Program-made: the position numbers and the translations under genes
The notes under the pieces: model-generated
Databases searched by the model: none
Told to the model about the DNA's origin: nothing
What the model saw: the letters and a program-made list of their open reading frames with translations, nothing else
DNA from: Pseudomonas sp. KUIN-1
GTDB lineage: Bacteria > Pseudomonadota > Gammaproteobacteria > Pseudomonadales > Pseudomonadaceae
Assembly: GCF_009176725.1 (NCBI RefSeq)
Contig: NZ_AP020337.1
Coordinates: 3,913,501-3,977,500, forward strand
DNA length: 64,000 bases
Direction of reading: 5' to 3'
Shown here: positions 17,451 to 27,016 of the stretch, in pieces
How positions within the stretch are numbered: the first letter of the stretch is position 1
Layout of the letters: the number at the start of each line of letters is the position of its first letter

Positions 17451-18308
17451 ATGCCTGCAACCCCAGACGCTCACTACCAGTATCGCCCGGTGACTGCGGC
17501 GGATATCCCGGCAGCCCATGCCCTTTCAGTGAGCCTCAAGTGGCCACACCGCGAACAGGACTGGGCAATGGTGCAACGTACTTCCGAGGGTTTTGTCGCC
17601 GAGCACGATGGCCAGCTGGTTGGCGTGGCGTTTACCTGCCATCAGGGTGACTGGTCCTCGATCGGGCTGGTGATCGTCCGCGATGATCATCAGGGCAAAG
17701 GCATCGGTCGCCACTTGATGAGGCTGTGTCTCGACGCAACAGCACCGCGCACGCCGATCCTCAACGCCACAGAACTGGGCGCGCCGCTTTACCAGAGCCT
17801 GGGTTTCGTTGACTTCGCACGCATCCAGCAGCATCAGGGCGTTGCCGACCTGTCAGGGCTGGCGCCAGCGAAAGACGACGTGCCGATACGTACGCTGGGC
17901 GCGACCGACCACGCAGAATTGATCCGCCTGGCCAACGCGGGCAGCGGCCTGGATCGCACTGCTGTGTTGACTGATCTGTTGCACGATGCAGAACAGGCGG
18001 TCGGCATTGAACACGCAGGCCAGTTGCAAGGCATCGCCCTGCTGCGTCGCTTCGGCCGCGGTCATATCATCGGCCCGGTGGTTGCCGGTGATGTAAATCA
18101 GGCACAGCGATTGATTGAACACCTGCTGCAACAGATACCCGGCCTGTTCGTGCGCTTCGACATTCTGGCCGACTGCGGGCTGGCGGCGTGGCTTGAAAGC
18201 CTGAGTCTGCCTTGTGTCGACAGGGCACCGCGCATGGTGCTCGGGACGCCGCCTGCCGCGAACCCGGATGTGCAGCAATTCGCGCTGGTGACTCAGGCGA
18301 TCGGCTGA
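17451..18308 (+). CDS. GNAT acetyltransferase with two GNAT modules
   Basis: The product has 285 residues. The first half is a clear GNAT domain with the acetyl-CoA loop VRDDHQGKGIGRHLMRL and the later YQSLGFVD. The second half (about 145-280) looks like a degenerate C-terminal GNAT module of the kind seen in YitH/HsdA-like proteins. AACGGAGG is placed five bases before ATG 17451, so this start is preferred over the frame's first codon at 17409, which overlaps the oxidase gene. It may acetylate an amine or amino acid handled by the neighbouring enzymes. Confidence 0.85.
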   Translation: MPATPDAHYQYRPVTAADIPAAHALSVSLKWPHREQDWAMVQRTSEGFVAEHDGQLVGVAFTCHQGDWSSIGLVIVRDDHQGKGIGRHLMRLCLDATAPRTPILNATELGAPLYQSLGFVDFARIQQHQGVADLSGLAPAKDDVPIRTLGATDHAELIRLANAGSGLDRTAVLTDLLHDAEQAVGIEHAGQLQGIALLRRFGRGHIIGPVVAGDVNQAQRLIEHLLQQIPGLFVRFDILADCGLAAWLESLSLPCVDRAPRMVLGTPPAANPDVQQFALVTQAIG

Positions 18309-18350
18309 AAACAGCGCGGATAAACGGCCGAAACAGGTCCGCCATGTTAG

Positions 18351-18385
18351 CGGGTTGCATACAGCAGATTATTCTTTGCAACCCG
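18351..18385. promoter_or_regulatory. Inverted repeat in the gap before the aldehyde dehydrogenase
   Basis: Arms cgggttgca (18351-18359) and tgcaacccg (18377-18385) are perfect nine-base complements with 17 bases between them. They lie in the 184-base gap after the GNAT gene. This could be an operator or a weak transcript hairpin; no T tract follows immediately. Confidence 0.4.
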
Positions 18386-18492
18386 GCAGATCGGCGCTTT
18401 TTATCCAGACTGCTTTGTTAGCTTATGGGTATCGAACGGCCCGACAGCAAACGGCCCGGCCTTGACCATTATCGCTCCAGGGAGCCCGCTGG

Positions 18493-19953
18493 ATGACCTC
18501 ACAGTCCTTGAACAGCCATCACGTTGATCCGGACACCGCGCTGAAACTGTATATCGATGGTCGTTGGTCCGCCCCGCTCGACCCGGTCAGTATCGCGGTG
18601 ATCAACCCAGCGACCGAAGAAGTGGTGGCGCATGTCGCCAGTGGCTCGGCCGCCGATGTCGACCGTGCAGTTGCGGCAGCGCGGGCAGCCTTTGCCGGCT
18701 GGTCCGGCTCCTCGCCACACGCCCGCGCCCAGGTCATCGGCCGGATCCACGAGCTGATTCTCGAGCGCAAGGAACAACTGGCGCAGGCGATCTCGCTGGA
18801 GATGGGCGCATCCATCAGTTCGGCGCGGGCCATGCAGGTGCCGCTGGCCGCAGAACACGTGCGTGTCGCACGTGACCTGCTGGCGACTTACCGCTTCCAC
18901 ACCGTCGAAGGCAGCACGGCGATCGAACGCGAGCCCATCGGTGTGTGCGGGCTGATCACGCCGTGGAACTGGCCGCTGTATCAAATCACCGCCAAGGTCG
19001 CCCCGGCCATCGCGGCCGGCTGCACCGTGGTGCTCAAGCCCAGCGAACTGTCGCCCTTGAGCGCCCTGCTGTTCGCACAACTGGTGCATGACGCGGGTCT
19101 GCCGCCGGGGGTATTCAATCTGGTCAATGGCAGCGGCCCCGAGGTCGGTGGTGCGATGGCGGCCCACCCTGATATCGACATGATCTCGATCACCGGCTCC
19201 AACCGGGCAGGCGCATTGGTGGCGCAGGCCGCCGCGCCGACGGTTAAACGAGTGACTCAGGAACTGGGCGGCAAATCGCCGAATATCCTCCTGCCCGACG
19301 CCGACTTCGCCAAAGCCGTGCCGCCCGGCGTGATGGCCGCGTTCCGCAATGTGGGTCAGTCGTGCAGCGCACCGACGCGAATGATCGTGCCCAGGAACCG
19401 ACTGGCAGAAGTCGAAGCGCTGGCTGCCGAAACGGCCGCAGCAATTGTTGTGGGTGATCCGCAACTGGAGGAAACGGTACTCGGTCCGATCGCCAACGAG
19501 GCGCAGTTTCAGCGTGTCCAGGCGATGATCGATGCCGGGCTGAGTGAAGGCGCGAAGCTGATCTGCGGCGGGCCGGGACGAGTACAGGGCCATGAGCGAG
19601 GCTTCTATACCCGGCCTACGGTGTTTTCCGAAGTGGACTCGTCGATGCGTATTGCCCGGGAAGAAATTTTCGGCCCGGTGCTGTGTCTGATTGCCTACGA
19701 CACGGTCGAGGAGGCCATCGCAATTGCCAACGATACGGTCTATGGCCTGGGCGCGCATGTACAGGGGCAGGACCTCGAGCAGGCGCGCGCAGTGGCTTCG
19801 CGCATTCGTGCCGGGCAGGTGCACCTGAACTACCCAGCCTGGAATCCGATGGCCCCGTTTGGCGGCTACAAGCGCTCGGGCAACGGTCGCGAGTACGGTG
19901 TGCAGGGGTTCGAAGAGTATCTGGAGACCAAGGCTATTGTAGGGTTTGCCTGA
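18493..19953 (+). CDS. NAD(P)-dependent aldehyde dehydrogenase
   Basis: The 486-residue protein has all the catalytic parts of the ALDH superfamily: PWNWPLYQ with Asn159, VLKPSE, the glycine loop ITGSNRAG, the general base in QELGGKSPNI (Glu257) and the nucleophile in GQSCSAPTR (Cys291). The C-terminal EEIFGPVL and PFGGYKRSGNGREYG are intact. It oxidises an aldehyde to an acid. The variant CSAPTR after the nucleophile, in place of the common CxAxxR, is found in several specialised catabolic ALDHs. GGGAG precedes the ATG. It probably takes the aldehyde left after amine oxidation or aldol cleavage by the upstream enzymes. Confidence 0.93.
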   Translation: MTSQSLNSHHVDPDTALKLYIDGRWSAPLDPVSIAVINPATEEVVAHVASGSAADVDRAVAAARAAFAGWSGSSPHARAQVIGRIHELILERKEQLAQAISLEMGASISSARAMQVPLAAEHVRVARDLLATYRFHTVEGSTAIEREPIGVCGLITPWNWPLYQITAKVAPAIAAGCTVVLKPSELSPLSALLFAQLVHDAGLPPGVFNLVNGSGPEVGGAMAAHPDIDMISITGSNRAGALVAQAAAPTVKRVTQELGGKSPNILLPDADFAKAVPPGVMAAFRNVGQSCSAPTRMIVPRNRLAEVEALAAETAAAIVVGDPQLEETVLGPIANEAQFQRVQAMIDAGLSEGAKLICGGPGRVQGHERGFYTRPTVFSEVDSSMRIAREEIFGPVLCLIAYDTVEEAIAIANDTVYGLGAHVQGQDLEQARAVASRIRAGQVHLNYPAWNPMAPFGGYKRSGNGREYGVQGFEEYLETKAIVGFA

Positions 19954-19984
19954 GTGGCGTTTGTGCTACGCACTGATTCTTGCC

Positions 19985-20357
19985 GATTGTGACTATCGTT
20001 CCCACGCTCCGCGTGGTAATGCCTTTCGTGACGCTCCGCGTCACACAGCGGTTCTGCGATATCAGGTGGATTGAGGTTCGACTCAGGTCACCTTTTCGCC
20101 CCTCGGCGACTCACTTTGAGGGACCAAAGTGAGCAAAGTCCTTCGCTTCTGTTTCCGGCCCGACTTCGTCGGGTTCCTTCGCCCTGTCACTAACGTCGCA
20201 CTCTGCGTCGTCAGTGCCATCGCGGTTGAAAAGCACTGCGGTAGCCGCGACTGCGTGTAAGGCATAACATTGTTTCGCATCGACGATTTGTGACGCGGAG
20301 CACCAAGAACTCCATGCCTGCACGGAGCATTGGCACGATAGTCACTGGAGCGTGCGA
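19985..20357. repeat. Structured dispersed repeat, copy B (lacks the three-way junction)
   Basis: The segment begins with the left-end unit (gactatcgttcccacgctcc), continues through the tcactttg (20111-20118) and caaagtga (20125-20132) stem and the CCCGAC/GTCGGG hairpin, and then jumps straight to the right-end part (gtcgcactctgcgtcgtcag). The 80-base junction module present in copies A and C is absent. Past 20290 a degenerate left-end unit appears inverted, giving the copy opposite-facing ends. It fills the whole gap between the aldehyde dehydrogenase and rlmM; I see no gene in it. Confidence 0.85.
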
Positions 20358-20372
20358 AACGAGAGTAAGGAA

Positions 20373-21446
20373 TCACTTTCTCGCCGCTTTGGCCACGTCC
20401 AGCCTGCGCAGGTGGCAGGTGACTTCTTCGCGGTCGTGGTAGAGCTGTTTGCAGCCGATGGACACCCGCACCCCTCGCGCCTGAAAGCCCTCTTCGATAC
20501 GGTCGAGCAGTCGGCGCACTTCAGCGTAGCGCTGTTTCATAGGCAACTTGAGGTTGACCACCGCTTCGCGGCACAGGCCTTCGCCCAGCCAGGTTTCCAG
20601 CAGCGCCGCGTTGCGCGCAGGCTTTTCGACGATGTCGCAGACCATCCAGTCCACAGGCTGTCGAGGCTTGTAGGTAAAGCCGTCCGCCATCAGATGCTGC
20701 ACCAGCCCGGTGTCCATCAGGCTTTCCGCCATAGGCCCGTTATCGATGGCGGTCACCAGCATGCCGCGGCGCACCAGTTGATACGTCCAGCCGCCCGGCG
20801 CGGCACCCAGGTCCACGCCGGTCATGTCGCCGGAAAGGCGCTCGTCCCACTGGTCTCTGGGAATGAAGTGGTGCCAGGCCTCTTCAAGCTTCAGGGTCGA
20901 ACGGCTTGGCGCTTCGCGGGGAAACTTGAGGCGCGGGATGCCCATCGGCCACATGGCGGAGTTGTCCGCATCGGCCAGACCGAGAAACACCTCGCGACCA
21001 CTCTTGAAGGTCAGCAGCAGACGCGGCTTGCGCGGGTCATCCACCAGTTTGCCTGCCTGAGTCAGGGCCTTGCGCAGCGGCGCCTCGAACTTCTTGCAGA
21101 AATTCGACAGCTCCTTGCCGTCGTTGGTATCCACGACCTCCAGCCACAGACTGCCGCAAATCGGGAACGCCGCCAACTGCGCGAGAATCACGCTGATGCG
21201 ATCGGTTTCCGGCAACTCGAGAAACAGCCCCCGCGCCCACTGACGGGGAAAGATCAGCTTGTCGAAGCGCTGACCGCTCATCAACCGTTCGGCGCCATCC
21301 GCCTCGGTGCAGATGAATTCGGCGCAGGCTGTGTCGGGACGGGCCTTGGCATACCCGGCCACGTCCAGGCGCGCGGCGTGATCGGCTATTTCCGAGCAGA
21401 CTTCGCCCTCAAAACCGGGTCGGCAGTGCATAAACAGTGTATTCAT
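20373..21446 (-). CDS. rlmM: 23S rRNA C2498 2'-O-ribose methyltransferase RlmM
   Basis: The 357-residue protein has an N-terminal THUMP-like region (MNTLFMHCRPGFEGEVC) and a C-terminal Rossmann methyltransferase fold with the SAM loop VDLGAAPGGWTYQL. The catalytic-type WMVCDIVEKP motif and conserved NLKLPMKQRY follow. It matches RlmM (YgdE), which modifies C2498 of 23S rRNA. It diverges from acnA with 192 bases between the starts. Confidence 0.95.
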   Translation of the reverse strand: MNTLFMHCRPGFEGEVCSEIADHAARLDVAGYAKARPDTACAEFICTEADGAERLMSGQRFDKLIFPRQWARGLFLELPETDRISVILAQLAAFPICGSLWLEVVDTNDGKELSNFCKKFEAPLRKALTQAGKLVDDPRKPRLLLTFKSGREVFLGLADADNSAMWPMGIPRLKFPREAPSRSTLKLEEAWHHFIPRDQWDERLSGDMTGVDLGAAPGGWTYQLVRRGMLVTAIDNGPMAESLMDTGLVQHLMADGFTYKPRQPVDWMVCDIVEKPARNAALLETWLGEGLCREAVVNLKLPMKQRYAEVRRLLDRIEEGFQARGVRVSIGCKQLYHDREEVTCHLRRLDVAKAARK

Positions 21447-21638
21447 GGGTTACTCCTGGGCAGTGGGCACTCGGGCGTAACCCCGCAGACTTGAAAGCCG
21501 CGCATGATAGCCCAATCCAGGAACCACTGGTGCGGCCGAACAGTCCACAGAACTTGAAGCCTGATGCGGCGCTCCCGACCTGATGCACATGGAGCCCGTG
21601 AACCGATGTTCGGAGAACATTCCTCAAAGGAGACATTC

Positions 21639-24383
21639 ATGCCCTCCCTCGATAGCCTGAAAAGCCTGAAAACCCTCGAAATCGATAACAAGACCTACCA
21701 CTACTTCAGCCTGCCGGAAGCCGCCCGATCGCTGGGCGATCTGGACAAGCTGCCCATGTCACTCAAGGTGCTGCTGGAAAACCTGCTGCGCTGGGAAGAC
21801 AACAAGACGGTAACCGGCAACGACCTCAAGGCCCTCGCCGACTGGCTGACCGAGCGTCGTTCGGACCGGGAAATCCAATACCGCCCTGCGCGCGTCCTGA
21901 TGCAGGACTTCACCGGTGTACCGGCGGTGGTCGATCTGGCCGCAATGCGCGCAGCCGTAGCCAAGGCCGGCGGCGATCCGCAGCGGATCAATCCCCTTTC
22001 CCCGGTGGACCTGGTGATTGACCACTCGGTGATGGTCGACAAGTTTGGCAACGCCGAAGCCTTCGGCGAGAACGTCGATATCGAGATGCAGCGCAACGGT
22101 GAGCGCTACGCGTTCCTGCGCTGGGGCCAGAGTGCTTTCGATAATTTTAGCGTGGTGCCGCCCGGCACCGGCATTTGCCATCAGGTGAACCTCGAATACC
22201 TGGGCCGCACGGTATGGACCAAGGAAGAGGACGGCCGCACCTACGCGTTCCCGGACACGCTAGTCGGTACCGACTCGCATACCACGATGATCAATGGCCT
22301 GGGCGTGCTGGGCTGGGGCGTGGGCGGTATCGAAGCCGAAGCGGCGATGCTCGGCCAGCCGGTGTCGATGCTGATCCCGGAAGTCATCGGTTTCCGGCTG
22401 ACCGGCAAACTGAAGGAAGGCATCACCGCCACCGATCTGGTGCTCACCGTCACCCAGATGCTGCGCAAGAAAGGGGTGGTCGGCAAGTTTGTCGAGTTCT
22501 ACGGCGACGGCCTGGCTGACTTGCCATTGGCCGACCGCGCGACCATTGCCAACATGGCGCCCGAGTATGGCGCGACCTGTGGTTTCTTCCCGGTCGATGA
22601 TGTAACGCTGGACTACCTGCGTCTGTCAGGTCGCCCCGACGAAACCGTCAAGCTGGTCGAAGCGTATTGCAAGGCTCAGGGGCTGTGGCGCCTGGCAGGC
22701 CAGGAACCGGTGTTCACCGACAGCCTGGAACTGGACATGAGTACGGTCGAAGCCAGCCTTGCTGGCCCCAAGCGCCCTCAGGATCGTGTAGCACTGCCAA
22801 ATGTGTCCAAGGCCTTCAGCGATTTTCTCGGTCTGCAGGTCAAGCCTGCCAAGGTCGATGAAGGTCGCCTGGAGAGTGAAGGCGGCGGCGGTGTCGCGGT
22901 TGGCAACGAGGCCCAGGTCAGTGGCGAAAGCCAATATGAATACAACGGCCAGACCTATCATCTGAAAGACGGCGCCGTGGTGATCGCGGCGATCACGTCC
23001 TGCACCAACACCTCCAACCCCAGCGTCATGATGGCAGCCGGGCTGGTCGCGAAAAAAGCCGTCGAGAAAGGCCTGAAGCGCAAGCCGTGGGTGAAAAGCT
23101 CGCTGGCTCCCGGTTCCAAGGTGGTGACCGATTATTACAACGCAGCAGGTCTGACCCAATACCTCGACGCCCTGGGCTTCGATCTGGTCGGTTACGGCTG
23201 CACCACCTGCATCGGTAACTCCGGTCCGCTGCTGGAGCCTATCGAGAAAGCCATTCAGCAGTCCGACCTGACCGTTGCGTCCGTGCTGTCGGGCAACCGT
23301 AACTTCGAGGGCCGCGTCCATCCGCTGGTCAAGACCAACTGGCTGGCATCGCCCCCCCTGGTAGTTGCCTATGCACTGGCAGGCTCGGTGCGCATCGACA
23401 TCAGCAGCGAACCGCTGGGCGAAGGTGCTGACGGCAAGCCGGTTTACCTGCGTGATATCTGGCCGAGTCAGCAGGAAATCGCCGACGCCGTGGCCAGCGT
23501 CAACACCGGCATGTTCCACAAGGAATACGCCGAAGTGTTTGCCGGCGACGAACAATGGCAAGCCATCGAGGTGCCGCAAGCTGCCACCTACGTCTGGCAG
23601 GACGATTCCACCTACATTCAGCACCCGCCATTCTTCGACGGCATCGACGGTCCGCTGCCGGTTATCGAAGACGTGGAAAACGCGCGCATCCTGGCCCTGC
23701 TGGGCGACTCGGTGACTACCGACCACATCTCCCCTGCCGGTAATATCAAGGCCGACAGCCCTGCCGGGCGCTACCTTCAGGAGAAAGGCGTCAAGTATCA
23801 GGACTTCAACTCGTACGGCTCGCGCCGTGGCAACCATGAAGTGATGATGCGCGGGACCTTTGCCAATATCCGCATCCGTAACGAAATGCTCGGCGGCGAA
23901 GAAGGTGGCAACACGGTGCATGTGCCCTCCGGCGAGAAGCTGGCGATCTATGACGCGGCCATGCGTTATCAGACAGAAGGGACGCCACTGGTGATCATTG
24001 CCGGTCTGGAATACGGCACGGGTTCCAGCCGTGACTGGGCTGCCAAAGGTACCAACCTGCTGGGCGTCAAGGCGGTCATCGCCGAAAGCTTCGAGCGCAT
24101 TCACCGCTCGAACCTGGTGGGCATGGGTGTGCTGCCCTTGCAGTTCAAGAACGGCCAGACGCGCAAGACCCTCGGCCTGACCGGCAAGGAGACGCTGAAG
24201 ATCACCGGGCTGACCAACGCAGACGTGCAGCCGGGCATGAGCCTGACCCTGCATATCGAACGCGAAGACGGCAGCAGGGAAACCGTCGACGTGCTGTGCC
24301 GCATCGATACGCTTAACGAAGTGGAGTACTTCAAGTCGGGCGGCATTCTGCATTACGTGCTGCGCCAGCTGATCGCGTCCTGA
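21639..24383 (+). CDS. acnA: Aconitate hydratase A
   Basis: The 914-residue protein is a full-length AcnA/IRP-type aconitase of the TCA cycle. The [4Fe-4S] ligands are in AAITSCTNTSNPS and GYGCTTCIGNSG. Substrate-binding GTDSHTTMINGLGVLGWGVGG, GNRNFEGRVHP and the C-terminal swivel-domain GLEYGTGSSRDWAAKG are present. AAAGGAG sits seven bases before ATG 21639, so the in-frame upstream codon at 21564 is not used. A hairpin at 24395-24428 closes the gene. Some AcnA proteins also act as iron or oxidative-stress RNA binders. Confidence 0.97.
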   Translation: MPSLDSLKSLKTLEIDNKTYHYFSLPEAARSLGDLDKLPMSLKVLLENLLRWEDNKTVTGNDLKALADWLTERRSDREIQYRPARVLMQDFTGVPAVVDLAAMRAAVAKAGGDPQRINPLSPVDLVIDHSVMVDKFGNAEAFGENVDIEMQRNGERYAFLRWGQSAFDNFSVVPPGTGICHQVNLEYLGRTVWTKEEDGRTYAFPDTLVGTDSHTTMINGLGVLGWGVGGIEAEAAMLGQPVSMLIPEVIGFRLTGKLKEGITATDLVLTVTQMLRKKGVVGKFVEFYGDGLADLPLADRATIANMAPEYGATCGFFPVDDVTLDYLRLSGRPDETVKLVEAYCKAQGLWRLAGQEPVFTDSLELDMSTVEASLAGPKRPQDRVALPNVSKAFSDFLGLQVKPAKVDEGRLESEGGGGVAVGNEAQVSGESQYEYNGQTYHLKDGAVVIAAITSCTNTSNPSVMMAAGLVAKKAVEKGLKRKPWVKSSLAPGSKVVTDYYNAAGLTQYLDALGFDLVGYGCTTCIGNSGPLLEPIEKAIQQSDLTVASVLSGNRNFEGRVHPLVKTNWLASPPLVVAYALAGSVRIDISSEPLGEGADGKPVYLRDIWPSQQEIADAVASVNTGMFHKEYAEVFAGDEQWQAIEVPQAATYVWQDDSTYIQHPPFFDGIDGPLPVIEDVENARILALLGDSVTTDHISPAGNIKADSPAGRYLQEKGVKYQDFNSYGSRRGNHEVMMRGTFANIRIRNEMLGGEEGGNTVHVPSGEKLAIYDAAMRYQTEGTPLVIIAGLEYGTGSSRDWAAKGTNLLGVKAVIAESFERIHRSNLVGMGVLPLQFKNGQTRKTLGLTGKETLKITGLTNADVQPGMSLTLHIEREDGSRETVDVLCRIDTLNEVEYFKSGGILHYVLRQLIAS

Positions 24384-24394
24384 TACCCGCTGAA

Positions 24395-24428
24395 TGGGGC
24401 CTGCACCCTGCTTCAGGGTCAGGCCCCA
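24395..24428 (+). terminator. Hairpin after acnA
   Basis: Two stacked stems, tggggcctg/caggcccca and accctg/cagggt, close on a CTT loop 12 bases after the acnA stop. A true T tract is lacking (aaaatttctat follows), so termination may be partial. Confidence 0.7.
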
Positions 24429-24507
24429 GCATGAAAATTTCTATAATCTCGCCCCTGCCCTGCTGAACGCCGGATAGAATTCCCCGCTCTCAAGGCAGGA
24501 CTTACTC

Positions 24508-25305
24508 ATGACCACAAGGCACTGGCTGACTTTCTGCCTGCTGAGCAGCGGCTACGCGCTGGCGTTGTTTCACGGCAACCTTGAACCTTCGGCGGCGCTA
24601 AGCTTTGGCGCATTGTTCATTGCCTGGTTGTGCGTGGCGCGATCCTCTTATTTCTCCATCCGCCTGTGTGGCCACGGATTATTTATCGTGACCGGTCTGG
24701 CGCTGGCCTTTCACCTGGCGCCCGGCTTCAATAACGCCAACGTCATCGAAGCAACGCGATTCAGTGCCGATGCCGCGATGTTTTCCATGGACCTGAATCT
24801 GGACAAGCCGCTGATCGGCTTCTGGCTGATAGTGGCCTGCCCATGGATTCTGCCGAAAGTCGACGTTGCCCATTCACTGCAAACCGGGGTTCTGGCGCTG
24901 ATTGTGACGTCGGCGTTCTGCATGACTGCCGCGGTCATGCTAAACGTCGTCGGCTGGACACCTAAATGGCCTGCCCAGGGCCTGATATGGCTGCTCAACA
25001 ACCTGTTGCTGGTGACCCTGACCGAAGAGCTGTTTTTCCGCGCTTACCTGCAAGGCGGCCTGCTGCGCCTGTTCAAGGGCTCAAGGTATGCGACGGCATT
25101 ATCGATCGCCCTCGCTGCCGGCCTGTTCGGACTTGCGCACGCAGGTGCCGGCCCGCAGTGGGTGGCATTGGCGGGCATGGCTGGCGTGGGGTACGGCCTC
25201 GCATTTCGTTTCGGCGGGCTGCAGGCCGCCGTCATCAGCCACCTGGGCCTGAACCTCGTGCATTTCGGGCTGTTCACCTACCCCATGCTGGCCCGACAGG
25301 GCTGA
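24508..25305 (+). CDS. CPBP-family intramembrane metalloprotease
   Basis: The 265-residue protein has about eight membrane segments and the three CPBP/Abi motifs: TEELFFRAYLQ (motif EExxxR), LFGLAHAGAG (His) and ISHLGLNLVHF (HxxxN). Family members are Rce1-like membrane glutamyl proteases, often tied to bacteriocin self-protection or membrane-protein quality control. A TATAAT hexamer at 24443-24448 may be its -10. It lies alone between acnA and aer; the substrate is unknown. Confidence 0.88.
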   Translation: MTTRHWLTFCLLSSGYALALFHGNLEPSAALSFGALFIAWLCVARSSYFSIRLCGHGLFIVTGLALAFHLAPGFNNANVIEATRFSADAAMFSMDLNLDKPLIGFWLIVACPWILPKVDVAHSLQTGVLALIVTSAFCMTAAVMLNVVGWTPKWPAQGLIWLLNNLLLVTLTEELFFRAYLQGGLLRLFKGSRYATALSIALAAGLFGLAHAGAGPQWVALAGMAGVGYGLAFRFGGLQAAVISHLGLNLVHFGLFTYPMLARQG

Positions 25306-25396
25306 CTCTCCAGTCACTTGTCGCACGCCGCTCAATTTATCGACGTGCCCGCCGATAACCACGCCATAGTCTTCCGGATCGAAGGATCGAAATCCC

Positions 25397-26962
25397 ATGC
25401 GCAACAACCAACCCATCACTCAACATGAGCGGACATTTCCTGCCGAACAACGACTGATTTCCACCACCGACACCCGAGGCACCATCACCTATTGCAATGA
25501 TGCCTTCGTCGACATCAGTGGTTACAGCGAGGCTGAATTGCTGGGTGCGGCGCACAACACCGTGCGTCATCCGGATGTACCGCCTGCGGTATTCGAGCAC
25601 ATGTGGACCACGCTCAAGTCCGGGCAGCCGTGGATGGGCATCGTCAAGAACCGCTGCAAGAACGGCGATCATTATTGGGTCAATGCCTACGTGACGCCGG
25701 TGCTGGAAAACCGCCAGGTGGTGGGTTTCGAGTCGGTACGCATCAAGCCGACCGCCGAACAGGTCCGCCGTGCCGAGGCGCTTTATACCCGGCTCAACAA
25801 GGGCAAGAGCGCGGTACCAGGCCGCGACAAGTGGCTGCCGGTACTTCAGGACTGGTTGCCGTTCATTCTGGTCAGCCAGCTGAGCTTTCTGATCGGGGTG
25901 TGGCTCAATTCACATTGGGGGTTTGCCCTGGCTGCGGCATTGTCGGTACCGCTGGGCCTGCTGGGGCTTTCCTGGCAGCAGCGTGGCACCAAACGCTTGT
26001 TGCGCCTGGCCGAACAAACCACTTCCGACCCGTTGATCGCGCAGATGTACACCGACAGCCGTGGGCCGCAAGCGCGCCTGGAAATGTCGATCCTCAGCCA
26101 GGAAGCGCGCATGAAAACCTGCCTGACGCGTTTGCAGGACACGGCCGAACACCTGAACAGTCAGGCCCGCCAGTCCAACTCGCTGGCCAATGCCAGTTCG
26201 ATCGGGCTGGAACGTCAGCGTGTGGAGACCGAGCAGGTTGCCGCCGCCATCAACCAGATGGCCGCCACCACTCAGGAAGTCGCCAGCCACGTTAACCGTG
26301 CCGCTGATGCCACCCAGCAGGCCAACGAACTGACGCGTCGCGGGCGCGATATCGCCGGTGAAACCCGCGAAGCCATTCAGCGCCTGTCCACCTCGGTGGG
26401 CGAAACCGGCCTGACCGTGACCCGCCTGGCCAAGGACAGCGATGAAATCGGTGGCGTGGTCGATGTGATCAAAGGCATTGCCGACCAGACCAACCTGCTG
26501 GCCCTCAACGCCGCGATCGAAGCGGCGCGCGCCGGTGAGATGGGTCGCGGCTTTGCCGTCGTGGCAGATGAAGTACGCCAGCTGGCACAACGCACCGCCG
26601 AGTCCACCGGGCAGATTCATGGCCTGATCGCCAAACTGCAGCAGACCGCAACCGACGCGGTACACACCATGGACACCGGTCGCCGTCAGGCCGAAGAAGG
26701 CGTTGCCCGGGTACTGGAGGCAGATCAGGCGCTGGTGGGCATCAGCGAGGCTGTCGCCAATATCACCGACATGACCACGCAAATCGCCACCGCCACGGAA
26801 GAGCAAAGCGCCGTGGCCGAGGAAATCAATCGCAACATCGCCACCATCGCCAGCCTGGCAGACCAGACCTCTGACGAAGCGCGTCGCTCTGCCGTATTGA
26901 GTGGCGAACTGACCGACACGGCCAACTCACAGTATTCGCTGGTAGAGCGGTTTAATCGCTAA
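25397..26962 (+). CDS. aer: PAS-domain aerotaxis/energy-taxis receptor (Aer type)
   Basis: The 521-residue protein starts with a PAS domain (about 15-115: ISTTDTRGTITYCNDAFVD, SGYSEAELLG, HNTVRHPDVPP), the site of FAD in Aer. Two closely spaced membrane segments lie at about 150-195 with no periplasmic domain. A HAMP-like stretch and the methyl-accepting signalling region follow, with the conserved hairpin tip GIADQTNLLALNAAIEAARAG. It senses redox state from inside and drives CheA. No C-terminal CheR-binding pentapeptide is seen. The che genes at the right of the window could be its partners. Confidence 0.92.
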   Translation: MRNNQPITQHERTFPAEQRLISTTDTRGTITYCNDAFVDISGYSEAELLGAAHNTVRHPDVPPAVFEHMWTTLKSGQPWMGIVKNRCKNGDHYWVNAYVTPVLENRQVVGFESVRIKPTAEQVRRAEALYTRLNKGKSAVPGRDKWLPVLQDWLPFILVSQLSFLIGVWLNSHWGFALAAALSVPLGLLGLSWQQRGTKRLLRLAEQTTSDPLIAQMYTDSRGPQARLEMSILSQEARMKTCLTRLQDTAEHLNSQARQSNSLANASSIGLERQRVETEQVAAAINQMAATTQEVASHVNRAADATQQANELTRRGRDIAGETREAIQRLSTSVGETGLTVTRLAKDSDEIGGVVDVIKGIADQTNLLALNAAIEAARAGEMGRGFAVVADEVRQLAQRTAESTGQIHGLIAKLQQTATDAVHTMDTGRRQAEEGVARVLEADQALVGISEAVANITDMTTQIATATEEQSAVAEEINRNIATIASLADQTSDEARRSAVLSGELTDTANSQYSLVERFNR

Positions 26963-26983
26963 GGCCTGAAGCTGTTTACCAAA

Positions 26984-27016
26984 CCTCGACGAACTTCGGT
27001 TGGTCGGGGCTTTTTT
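26984..27016 (+). terminator. Rho-independent terminator after aer
   Basis: cctcgac (26984-26990) pairs with gtcgggg (27003-27009), with one T-G wobble, and six T follow at 27011-27016, 22 bases after the aer stop. Confidence 0.85.

Noticed and set aside
22626..24353. 575-codon frame antisense to acnA
   Set aside because: A shadow of a highly expressed GC-rich gene; no domain content and no operon context.
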